A DNA stretch of 46,507 nucleotides from Methanobacteriota archaeon (GTDB taxonomy: Archaea > Thermoplasmatota > Poseidoniia > Poseidoniales > Poseidoniaceae): NCBI GenBank assembly GCA_949514915.1, contig CATFLP010000048.1, positions 1 through 46,507 of the forward strand. Direction: 5' to 3'. Shown here piece after piece: positions 26,660-33,553 of the stretch. Position 1 is the stretch's first letter; each line of letters begins with the position of its first letter. Position numbers and translations under genes: made by a program. The notes below the pieces were generated by a model. That model was not told the DNA's origin. It worked only from the letters and a program-made list of their open reading frames with translations, and made no database searches.

Positions 26660-27994
26660 TTAAAAATCCAAAGTATGTTGATTTTCTCCACATAAGTTAC
26701 TAGAAATTAATGATTCAACATCAGTTGATTTATTTGATAGAATCCAATGTAATTTTACAGATGCAGTGTCAGGAGGTGTTGTACTTTTATGTCCAATAAT
26801 TCCTAACTCTTGTTGATTTCTACCTTTAGAATATACATCTAGATTTATTGGTCCATTAATACATTGACCAACCATCAATGCTATACCTCCAGAATCAACA
26901 TAATTTTTTATTGATTTAGCAAGTTCTAGATTTTCTGGTGAATTTCCTAAAGGATCTTCTATTGGTAAATGTCCTAACCCCATGCCGTGAATTATTATTC
27001 CTGCATGGCCTTTTTCATTTACAAAATCAACCACTTCTGATTCTAAATGAGCATTTGACATAATGTGAGTAAATTTCAAATCGCAGTTAAAATATGTTGG
27101 TGTTTTGCACATGTTTCTTTTTGTTGCAGGCCAATCACCTTCAATTCTAATGTTTACATTTTCTCTTTCAATGTCAATTAGTGCTAATTTTTTATTATTG
27201 ATTGGTTTAAACGCATCTCTTTTACTAGTATGCATTTTTCTAACACCTACTCCCGAAAACACAGCACACGTACCGTCTTCAGTAGTGTCGTGCATAATTA
27301 CTACAGTAGAATCTCCTAAGTCTCCATTTACTTTTGGACCATAAGCAGCCCAATGTACTGCAGCAATTAGATTTTCACTCGAATCACTTGAACCTCTATC
27401 GCTTGAACGTTGTGATCCAGTAAATGCAATTCTTCCTGGGGGAATTCCACCTTCACCCGCCCATCCGAAAGCAACAGCAGAGGAAGAGAAGTGCATAGAA
27501 TCAGTACCATGGCATACTACAACACCAATAGCACCCGATTCAAAAGCTTCAGCGCATGCTTCCAAAATAGAATTCCAATGTTGCGGCCTCATGTCATCTG
27601 ACCACATATTTCCTAGTCTAATTACAGATATAGATGCCTGAGTACTAAGTTCAGGGTTAGCTTCCAATAATTCGTCAGGATCTAATCTTGCAACAACTGC
27701 TCCAGTTGTATAATCTACTTTAGATGCAATAGTTCCTCCTGTGTGAATAATCGTTACTTTTGGTAAGTTTGTATCTTGTATTGTTTCTTTTGGTTTTGAT
27801 TCAGAAATAGGGATGGTTTCTAAAATTGATTTGTTAACTATTGATTCTTCTGGAAAACTAATATTGTATCCATTTACTAATTTTAGTGTGATGTATCCAT
27901 TTTTTACAGGATGTAATAGATAACCTTCGTGTTCTACCTCCCCAGACCAAGAGTTAACGGTTATGCGAACCTTGCTTTGAGATTCTTCCCCCAT
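26660..27994 (-). CDS. gatD: Glutamyl-tRNA(Gln) amidotransferase subunit D
   Basis: 444 residues; the archaeal asparaginase-like subunit that releases ammonia from glutamine for GatE, converting Glu-tRNA(Gln) to Gln-tRNA(Gln). The N-terminal ~70-residue domain (SWSGEVEHEGYLLHPVKNGY) is specific to GatD and absent from plain asparaginases. The amidase active site has IIHTGGTIAS at about 82-91 and VVCHGTDSMHFSSSAVAF further on; ALMVGQCINGPINLD lies in the C-terminal lobe. gatE is not in the window. The gene reads away from tRNA-Met. Its 3' flank at 26605-26659 is very A/T-rich and probably contains the terminator. Confidence 0.95.
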   Translation of the reverse strand: MGEESQSKVRITVNSWSGEVEHEGYLLHPVKNGYITLKLVNGYNISFPEESIVNKSILETIPISESKPKETIQDTNLPKVTIIHTGGTIASKVDYTTGAVVARLDPDELLEANPELSTQASISVIRLGNMWSDDMRPQHWNSILEACAEAFESGAIGVVVCHGTDSMHFSSSAVAFGWAGEGGIPPGRIAFTGSQRSSDRGSSDSSENLIAAVHWAAYGPKVNGDLGDSTVVIMHDTTEDGTCAVFSGVGVRKMHTSKRDAFKPINNKKLALIDIERENVNIRIEGDWPATKRNMCKTPTYFNCDLKFTHIMSNAHLESEVVDFVNEKGHAGIIIHGMGLGHLPIEDPLGNSPENLELAKSIKNYVDSGGIALMVGQCINGPINLDVYSKGRNQQELGIIGHKSTTPPDTASVKLHWILSNKSTDVESLISSNLCGENQHTLDF

Positions 27995-28050
27995 GACGAA
28001 CCCTTGTCAAGACATCCCTTGAACATGATGCTAACCATATTGTTCAAAAT

Positions 28051-28058
28051 AGTATATT
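28051..28058 (+). promoter_or_regulatory. TATA-like box of the tRNA-Met gene
   Basis: AGTATATT lies about 21 nt before the first base of the mature tRNA and is preceded by an A-rich BRE-like stretch (CAAAAT). Spacing fits transcription starting at or just before the tRNA. The 10-nt word at 28046-28055 recurs before the acceptor-stem-like palindrome at 28855. Confidence 0.5.
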
Positions 28059-28075
28059 GATTCGGGGCTATTACA

Positions 28076-28200
28076 GCCGGGGTGGCGTAGTTGGTAGCGC
28101 GTCGGACTCATAGGGTAGCCGAAAGGCTCGTAGAGCGCTGAAGCCCCTTCGAGATGCCTGAGACATCCGAAGGTCGCGGGTTCAAGCCCCGCTCCCGGCA
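28076..28200 (+). tRNA. trnM: tRNA-Met (CAT), elongator type, with a 52-nt intron
   Basis: The acceptor stem is 28076-28082 with 28193-28199 (last pair G-T), the discriminator base is A28200, and CCA is not encoded. The D arm is 28085-28100. The anticodon stem is 28102-28106 with 28166-28170 (TCGGA/TCCGA), and the T arm is 28176-28192 with loop TTCAAGC. The anticodon CAT is at 28109-28111. The GCCGGGGTGG start and overall sequence resemble archaeal elongator tRNA-Met rather than initiator; tRNA-Ile2 with modified CAT is the main alternative. The intron follows position 37. Confidence 0.95.
28113..28164 (+). other. tRNA-Met intron with canonical bulge-helix-bulge
   Basis: Exon bases CTCA at 28107-28110 pair with intron bases TGAG at 28159-28162 to give a 4-bp helix. 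It is flanked by 3-nt bulges TAG (28111-28113) and ACA (28163-28165), each cut after the second base. That places the intron at 28113-28164, the standard 37/38 site. Inside it, AGCC-GAAA-GGCT at 28117-28128 forms a GNRA-capped hairpin. Confidence 0.9.
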
Positions 28201-28227
28201 CTTTAGCTAATTGTACTCAGTAATGTG

Positions 28228-28258
28228 TTTTTTACTAATTTAAAAATTAATTTTTTTT
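28228..28258 (+). terminator. T-rich terminator after tRNA-Met
   Basis: Runs of six T (28228-28233) and eight T (28251-28258) follow the tRNA by about 30-50 nt. Oligo-T tracts are the usual archaeal termination signal. No hairpin is needed or seen. Confidence 0.5.
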
Positions 28259-28292
28259 ATTAAATTAATCAAAGATTAGGCCAAGATAAGCC

Positions 28293-28300
28293 TTTATATA
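28293..28300 (+). promoter_or_regulatory. TATA box for the nuclease-like gene, leaderless spacing
   Basis: TTTATATA is centred about 25 nt before ATG 28322, the usual TATA-to-start distance, and no ribosome site intervenes. The mRNA of the downstream gene is probably leaderless. Confidence 0.55.
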
Positions 28301-28321
28301 GCATATGTAAATCGAACAATT

Positions 28322-28840
28322 ATGAATGAGTTACCTAAGATAACAAAATATGAAATTGGCATGGCTGGGGAACTTTTTGTGGCTTCAGAATGTTTCCGTA
28401 GAGGGATTTGGGTGTCAATTACAATGGGCAATCACAAAACAGTGGATTTAATGGCACAGAATCCAAAAAGTGGCGATGTTAAATGTCTAGAAGTAAAATC
28501 AAAAAGTCCAAAAGATGGAGCATGGATTTTTGATATTACAAAAAATGCAAGAAAAAATCTTCTATATGTGTTGGTGGATTATAGAGGATATTTTAGAGAT
28601 CATATTGAAAGAACCGTATCAAATGTAAATAAGAATTGGAGGCCTAAGTGTTATATTATACCGAGTAAAGAAATAAGGAAATATTGGAAGCCAAGTAAAT
28701 ATCATAAAAGCGGAGTAGTCCCATTGTCAAAAATTCGTCATCTAAACAAATATCATGAAAAATGGTCATTAATTTTTGATAATGGAGTTAAAGATGGACC
28801 TTTACCTAAGTCTAAAAGGAAAATAAAATCCAAAAAATAG
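28322..28840 (+). CDS. PD-(D/E)XK-type endonuclease-like protein next to tRNA-Met
   Basis: 172 residues, Lys-rich, cytoplasmic. The N-terminal half has the layout of the PD-(D/E)XK nuclease core: Glu17 in AGELFVASE, Asp42 in KTVDLMAQ, and Glu57-x-Lys59 in VKCLEVKSKS, with a Gly-rich turn between. Such domains occur in Holliday-junction resolvases, restriction enzymes and uncharacterised endonucleases (for example the PF11645-like group). The C-terminal third is basic and aromatic (YWKPSKYHKSG) and ends KSKRKIKSKK, suitable for nucleic acid binding. Active-site residues look intact. No methylase or recombinase partner is adjacent. Biological role unknown; it lies between tRNA-Met and a tRNA-like palindrome. 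Confidence 0.7.
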   Translation: MNELPKITKYEIGMAGELFVASECFRRGIWVSITMGNHKTVDLMAQNPKSGDVKCLEVKSKSPKDGAWIFDITKNARKNLLYVLVDYRGYFRDHIERTVSNVNKNWRPKCYIIPSKEIRKYWKPSKYHKSGVVPLSKIRHLNKYHEKWSLIFDNGVKDGPLPKSKRKIKSKK

Positions 28841-28854
28841 TATGTTTTTAACGG

Positions 28855-28875
28855 GCCGAGACCCGGGTCTCGGCA
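28855..28875 (+). repeat. Perfect 20-bp GC-rich palindrome resembling a tRNA acceptor stem without a body
   Basis: GCCGAGACCCGGGTCTCGGC at 28855-28874 is a perfect palindrome in an AT-rich context. Its arms GCCGAGA and TCTCGGC plus the following A look like a 7-bp acceptor stem with discriminator. They match the tRNA-Met stem (GCCGGGG/TCCCGGC+A), with one pair changed on both sides so pairing is kept. The flanks also resemble the tRNA-Met flanks: AAAATAGTAT upstream (28834-28843) and CGGCACTTT...TGTACT downstream (28871-28893). It may serve as a terminator for the upstream gene, or be a tRNA-locus duplicate that lost its body. Confidence 0.6.
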
Positions 28876-29004
28876 CTTTGATTAATTTGTACTAATGATA
28901 AATTATGGGCCTGTATCTAAGTTAAATCTGCTAATGGGGGACAGTTAGTAAAACTTAATAGTCTACTAAAATTATGGTTTTTTGATGGGAGGAGTTGAAA
29001 TAAA

Positions 29005-29283
29005 ATGGAAAAAATAGACGAAATAGCCGAGGAAAAAATAAGACTTAATGATGAAGGATTAGCAGAATTATTAATCGAAGTAGCAAATTTTAGACATCCT
29101 AATCTAAAACTTTTACCACTAGAATTAGGTTTTATAAAACCTTATTCCGATGAAATTGATTCAACAGATTCATTTGGTGTTTTAGGGAAAATGCATAGTT
29201 TCACAGTATCAGCTAGATTAGGAAACGGAGACGTCACAAAAACTGTTGCGATATCATTGTTAATTAGCGTATCAGATTGTTAA
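29005..29283 (+). CDS. Small soluble protein, unknown function
   Basis: 92 residues, acidic N terminus (MEKIDEIAEEKIRLNDEGLA) predicted helical, then strands (FTVSARLGNGDVTKTVAISLLISVSDC). No signal or membrane segment. ATG 29005 follows GGGAGGAG at 28986-28993, a somewhat distant but strong site. The next gene begins directly after its stop codon. I recognise no family. Confidence 0.55.
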   Translation: MEKIDEIAEEKIRLNDEGLAELLIEVANFRHPNLKLLPLELGFIKPYSDEIDSTDSFGVLGKMHSFTVSARLGNGDVTKTVAISLLISVSDC

Positions 29284-30549
29284 TTGAAATTGGTAAATCC
29301 TCAAGTATGTAAGAATCTTAGCAGCAATGTGCCTAAATCAATATCGTGCATACTTGTACTTCTTTTTGTAACATCTTCATTTGCAGGTTGTTTTACAACA
29401 GAAGAAGAACAAAAAGAATCTCTTCCAAGAATTCATGATTTCTCAGGAGCATCCTCTGAACATATCACTCAACTAGTAATTCGAGCCTTAGATGGACTTG
29501 GTTTAGATGAAGAATCAGGGCCGAATGAAAGAGATCGTGTATTTGTTAGTCTTTGGTACATCGCTTGGATTGATGAAACAGGATTCTATGGGAAAATAAA
29601 TGGACTTTGGACCTTAAATGGTAATTCCGATAATCTTGATTTTACAATGTTAGAAAATGAAAGACCTGTAAATTTATTCATTGTTGGAGAAAATGGCGAT
29701 GGTAAATGGCCAGCAGGATATAAGGGTGCAGAACATATAGAATTTCCAAATAACGTCTATGAAGAAGATGACATTGATTGTGGTGATGAGTATGGATTTT
29801 GTTCACAATATGGTTTAGCAGAAGCTCCACTATATTCTAATCCTAATATTCCTACTTGGAGCGCTTGTAATCTTCTTATGCCATATTGGGGAGAACATTT
29901 TCAGCCAATTGAAGTGGAAGAAAATGAAAATAGTTTAAGACTTATTTATGAAGGAAAATTGACTAAACAAGGGGACTTTGGAGGGAGTTCTAACGGAATA
30001 GGATGTAATCAAGATTATCTTTTCAATGATGGAGTTAGGCGTTCAGTATATCTCAGAGTAGGTTATGAACTTAATTCAAATTATATTGATCGGATTTTAC
30101 AGGTAAGAAACCCTGAGGGAAATCCACAATTTGATGGTCCACATGGTTTCATTGGTGGTTTTGTAATTACGGAATGGCCTAATGCACATCCTCTAAAAGA
30201 ATTCAATCAAATCATGATTAATGAGAGAGGGTTAAATCTTACTTGGAATGATGAAATAGTCAATTTAGAAAAAGGTAAATGGAATTTATTACCCGCTGAG
30301 ATTCCTACTCATGATGTTGTACTAAGTTGGGCAGGTCAGCCAGTTACATTAAGCACATTTGTAGATGAATTCAATAGTACGACAATTACTCTAACTAACA
30401 CTCATTTAGATGATGAAGATAGTGGTTTCTGTCTGTGTATAGTCCATGGTGGAATAGAGATTGGCGGTGGATTAATTCACTATCCAGTAGAAAGTGGTGA
30501 ATTAAGTGAAGAAGCAACACGCAGATTGACAATTAATCCTAATAATTAA
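29284..30549 (+). CDS. Secreted lipoprotein, unknown function
   Basis: 421 residues. A hydrophobic segment (SISCILVLLFVTSSFAGC) ends in lipobox FAGC with Cys36, so the protein is probably lipid-anchored outside the cell. The mature part is rich in Trp, Asn and acidic residues. It has cysteine pairs (DDIDCGDEYGFCS, GFCLCIVHGG) that may form disulfides, and repeated beta segments. The start is TTG 29284, directly after the preceding stop codon; GTG 29326 just before the hydrophobic core is an alternative. The preceding small gene and this one are probably co-transcribed. No recognised family. Confidence 0.65.
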   Translation: MKLVNPQVCKNLSSNVPKSISCILVLLFVTSSFAGCFTTEEEQKESLPRIHDFSGASSEHITQLVIRALDGLGLDEESGPNERDRVFVSLWYIAWIDETGFYGKINGLWTLNGNSDNLDFTMLENERPVNLFIVGENGDGKWPAGYKGAEHIEFPNNVYEEDDIDCGDEYGFCSQYGLAEAPLYSNPNIPTWSACNLLMPYWGEHFQPIEVEENENSLRLIYEGKLTKQGDFGGSSNGIGCNQDYLFNDGVRRSVYLRVGYELNSNYIDRILQVRNPEGNPQFDGPHGFIGGFVITEWPNAHPLKEFNQIMINERGLNLTWNDEIVNLEKGKWNLLPAEIPTHDVVLSWAGQPVTLSTFVDEFNSTTITLTNTHLDDEDSGFCLCIVHGGIEIGGGLIHYPVESGELSEEATRRLTINPNN

Positions 30550-30614
30550 TTGTCTCAAGGAACATTATAATGTTTTGATTATTAGATAAATTTTAATGCC
30601 AAATCATAAAAATT

Positions 30615-31316
30615 TCAATTTATAGCGGTCGCATTGTAAATTATTACAGGAGTCAAGGGACGATCTCTAGAATCTGTATCAACCTCAGATATTGTTGTAA
30701 TCTGTTCACATCCCTCTGTAATTTCACCAAAAACCGTATGTACACCATCTAAATGGCTAGGTGTACTGTCTTCGGGGATAATGAAATATTGGGATCCTCC
30801 AGTATTAGGAGCGCTTGTTTTAGCCATGGAAATTGTGCAAGGTAGGTGCTTTAATCCATTATCTGCTTCATCAGGTACTGTCCATGCATTTTGACCATTT
30901 CCAGAACAGTTAGAGTCTCCAGAAGCTTGTCCATTACAATATCCATACCAATTTGATGCATATCCTCCAGTACCATCAAAATTTTCAAAGTCTCCCCCTT
31001 GTATCATAAAACCATCAATAATTCGATGGTATTGTGTTAAATTATAATTTCCTTCAGAGACATGAGTTTTAAAATTTTCAGAATGTAGTGGTGCAGCAGA
31101 AAAATTAAGTGAAATACAAATAGAATGAATTGAAAATGCATCATCCAAAGAAGTTCCTTGAATGATATTCATTATGACTGTAGAATTATTATTTGTGGGG
31201 CAATCAACTAATTTATTCCCCATAGTTTCTGGATTGTAACTTTCAGAATTTATTTCTTCGGCAGTACATCCAGATAATAGAATTAATAATGCGATTAATA
31301 TCACTTTTATTTGCAT
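30615..31316 (-). CDS. Secreted cyclophilin-type peptidyl-prolyl isomerase, lipoprotein
   Basis: 233 residues from ATG 31316 (AGGA just upstream). An N-terminal MQIKVILIALLILLSGC gives a clear lipobox LSGC with Cys17, so the enzyme sits outside the membrane. The cyclophilin core is recognised by YHRIIDGFMIQGGDF (catalytic Arg present), ISMAKTSAPNTGGSQYFI, and HTVFGEITEGCEQI. Extra Cys in YGYCNGQASGDSNCSGNG suggest a disulfide-containing loop. It probably helps fold secreted proteins, of which this window encodes several. It is convergent with the lipoprotein gene, separated by 65 nt of A/T-rich sequence. Confidence 0.93.
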   Translation of the reverse strand: MQIKVILIALLILLSGCTAEEINSESYNPETMGNKLVDCPTNNNSTVIMNIIQGTSLDDAFSIHSICISLNFSAAPLHSENFKTHVSEGNYNLTQYHRIIDGFMIQGGDFENFDGTGGYASNWYGYCNGQASGDSNCSGNGQNAWTVPDEADNGLKHLPCTISMAKTSAPNTGGSQYFIIPEDSTPSHLDGVHTVFGEITEGCEQITTISEVDTDSRDRPLTPVIIYNATAIN

Positions 31317-31404
31317 GTAGAATCCTATTGTCTTTTTTTTTATCAAGTTTTACCATTATATGGTTATTTTTTGATTATAAAATAAGTAACAATAATACAC
31401 CAAG

Positions 31405-31412
31405 TTTATTTA
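31405..31412 (+). promoter_or_regulatory. TATA-like box before a 50-residue membrane protein gene
   Basis: TTTATTTA is centred about 26 nt before ATG 31435 with no ribosome site between, fitting a leaderless transcript and supporting that the small downstream frame is real. Confidence 0.4.
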
Positions 31413-31434
31413 TTACACCATATTAGTATTGATT

Positions 31435-31587
31435 ATGATAAGTTACTTGCTTGCGATGTTTGTAGTGTCTGTTGGAGTTTTGTCCTATGGGTATATGGTG
31501 AATGACAGTGATGAATCTAAAGATTGGTTTCCAATTTTAGAAGAATCTGATTTTATGAATTTAAATCCATTTAGAGATTGGAAATAG
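31435..31587 (+). CDS. 50-residue single-helix membrane protein
   Basis: Starts MISYLLAMFVVSVGVLSYGY, one membrane helix, followed by a short acidic tail ending NPFRDWK. It fills the gap between the divergent cyclophilin and the 31635 gene, and a TATA-like box sits at the distance expected for a leaderless start. Too short to assign to a family. It could be a regulatory or subunit-type microprotein. The alternative is a chance frame in AT-rich DNA, but hydrophobicity plus promoter spacing favour a real gene. Confidence 0.5.
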   Translation: MISYLLAMFVVSVGVLSYGYMVNDSDESKDWFPILEESDFMNLNPFRDWK

Positions 31588-31634
31588 TATAATTTCTCCG
31601 TTAGGTTCAATGGCTGAATATATCTCGGGGTGTT

Positions 31635-32537
31635 ATGGACTTCAGAACTGCTATGGCTGCAGCGCGTGCAGAGGCTGAGTCTAAACAAAGGAAAAAACGT
31701 AGAGATAAGCAAGAGAAATCCGAAAAGAAGCGATCTAGATCTGGAGAGGATATGGGTTTAGAATCATTTGATCCTGTAAATTATGTTGCTAAAGAAAAAG
31801 CGGACACAGCATCGATGTGGCTTGTTTTAGGATTCTCAATTTCAGTATCATTATTGATGAGGTTTGGCATAATGCCTTCCATGAGTCATGGAGATTCAAT
31901 ATTATGGTTATTGCCTGTTTTAAGTGTCTTCATGTTACCTTCAATTCATAGGTTAGTTATGCCAGAATCATTCGTAGAGCATTATACTAAAGGTACATGG
32001 TTTAAGGCTAGCTTCTTACATATATTTTCGTGGTTGGCAGTTACCCTTTTGCTTGTCAACCCCCCTTTTGGAGATATTGGTTCTCCAGAAGTTGCAGAAC
32101 AATGGACTGTAATTGTAGTTGATGAATATGGTAATTATACATATCCTGAAGACGGACCTACAATGTTAATGGAAGATGGTAATATTAAGAAATTAGAACT
32201 TAATTTAAATTCATCATCTTCAGAAAAAGTATGGTTGCTTTTTGCTGTCAGAGATAATTTAGATGCGAAGAATATTGAATTAAATTTTACATTAAATGGA
32301 GTTGAATTAAATGCCACGAAAGAAGCTTTCAATGTTTTTAGTGAAGCAGGAATTAATGGTACTTGGGAAGAGAGATTAATTGATGTTGATAGAATTGAAG
32401 ATGTTGGTTATGCTGTCGAATTAGAAAATATTACTGAAGGCTTTTGGGATGTTAGGCTTACATTATCTGAGCAAGGAGATCCGTGGATAAATGTGTCCGA
32501 AGAATATGTCTGGACAATCAGAGTATTTACATCTTAA
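31635..32537 (+). CDS. Membrane protein with basic cytoplasmic head and extracytoplasmic beta-domain
   Basis: 300 residues. The first ~45 are very basic and helical (AEAESKQRKKRRDKQEKSEK), suggesting binding to nucleic acid or ribosomes, or a coiled coil. Three hydrophobic segments follow (about residues 61-76, 90-107 and 127-141). The last ~150 residues are acidic, Asn-rich and beta-prone, with several N-glycosylation sequons (NYT, NFT, NAT, NGT, NIT, NVS), consistent with an external domain. ATG 31635 has GGGGTG close upstream. Its last four bases overlap the end of the convergent rfcS gene. No family recognised. Confidence 0.65.
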   Translation: MDFRTAMAAARAEAESKQRKKRRDKQEKSEKKRSRSGEDMGLESFDPVNYVAKEKADTASMWLVLGFSISVSLLMRFGIMPSMSHGDSILWLLPVLSVFMLPSIHRLVMPESFVEHYTKGTWFKASFLHIFSWLAVTLLLVNPPFGDIGSPEVAEQWTVIVVDEYGNYTYPEDGPTMLMEDGNIKKLELNLNSSSSEKVWLLFAVRDNLDAKNIELNFTLNGVELNATKEAFNVFSEAGINGTWEERLIDVDRIEDVGYAVELENITEGFWDVRLTLSEQGDPWINVSEEYVWTIRVFTS

Positions 32538-33502
32538 ATATTTTTTAGTACTGTAGAGATGTGTGCAGTTAGGGAATCTAATTGTAATTGTTCTCCTCCA
32601 CCTTCAACAAGCCTGAAATCAATTTCTGCCATTAATCTGGTCAGTTCAAGCTTTGCAGGTTCAGTTAGAAAATCAACATCGTATAGAGTTCTATGTAATT
32701 GATTTATGAAATCAGTTCCTGCAAGTCCAAAATTATTCAGAATTTCTTTTAATCTTCTTCTTGCAGCGTGAAAACCATCTTCTCTACAAGCTAAAAGGTA
32801 TTGATGCAATACTTCTGGAGGAGCAGTTGCTGTTGTTTCGTAAACTAATTCTCTTGTTACTTTTTTATTGACCGCAGCAGCAACTTGTAAAGCAGTAATT
32901 GCTTTACGCAAATCTCCTAAACTAACTCTAACTATCGCTTCACATGCATCTTGATCGAGCTCTACTTCTTCACTTTCTGCTACAAATTTTATTTGTGTTT
33001 CAACTTGATCATTAGCTAGTGGCCTAAAACGAAAAACAGCACAACGTGATTGTATTGGTTCTATTATTTTTGAAGAATAATTGCAAGATAAAATGAATCT
33101 GCATGTTGCAGCATGTTGTTCCATAATTCTTCTTAATGCTCCTTGTGCATCATTAGTTAATGCGTCTGCTTCATCTAGAAATATAATTTTGAATGGTGCA
33201 TTTCCATAGGGTGATGTTCTCGCAAAGTTTTTTACTTTTGTACGAATGCTTTCTAATTTTCTTTCATCACTAGCATTCATTTCTAGAAGGTTATTTCTAA
33301 ATTCATCTCCATAAATATCTCTTGTAAGTGCCATTGCAGCTGTTGTTTTTCCAGTGCCTGGTGGACCTGCCAACATAAGATGTGGAAATGTACCATTATC
33401 TGCATATGCACGAAGCCTACTTACGATTGAAGGTTGCCCTTTAATTTCATTTACACTTCGCGGTCGATGCTTCTCCACCCATAGTTCGTCCATCGCACTC
33501 AT
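32534..33502 (-). CDS. rfcS: Replication factor C small subunit (clamp loader)
   Basis: 322 residues from ATG 33502; loads the PCNA sliding clamp. AAA+ motifs are Walker A GPPGTGKTT (residues 46-54), Walker B KIIFLDEADALT, sensor 1 RFILSCNYSSKI, and the RFC-typical SRC finger IIEPIQSRCAVFRF. N-terminal ELWVEKHRPRSVNEIKGQ is the usual RFC box. Other possible starts are TTG 33514 and ATG 33493. It is divergent from the large surface-protein gene with a very short gap, and it shares a TTAA with the convergent membrane protein gene as both stop codons. Confidence 0.96.
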   Translation of the reverse strand: MSAMDELWVEKHRPRSVNEIKGQPSIVSRLRAYADNGTFPHLMLAGPPGTGKTTAAMALTRDIYGDEFRNNLLEMNASDERKLESIRTKVKNFARTSPYGNAPFKIIFLDEADALTNDAQGALRRIMEQHAATCRFILSCNYSSKIIEPIQSRCAVFRFRPLANDQVETQIKFVAESEEVELDQDACEAIVRVSLGDLRKAITALQVAAAVNKKVTRELVYETTATAPPEVLHQYLLACREDGFHAARRRLKEILNNFGLAGTDFINQLHRTLYDVDFLTEPAKLELTRLMAEIDFRLVEGGGEQLQLDSLTAHISTVLKNI

Positions 33503-33553
33503 GTAGACTTCCAATCAATAACCCATGAACATTGTCATTAAATTTGTTAATTT

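Noticed and set aside
26600-26665. AT-rich near-repeats of AATTGAAAAA between gatD and the carboxyltransferase gene, considered as an operator or repeat element
   Set aside because: Short, degenerate and of simple composition; more likely terminator/promoter background.
28113-28164. Two CTGA words in the tRNA-Met intron, suggesting an intron-encoded C/D box guide RNA
   Set aside because: No C box (RTGATGA) or C' box is present in the intron, so it does not form a C/D guide.
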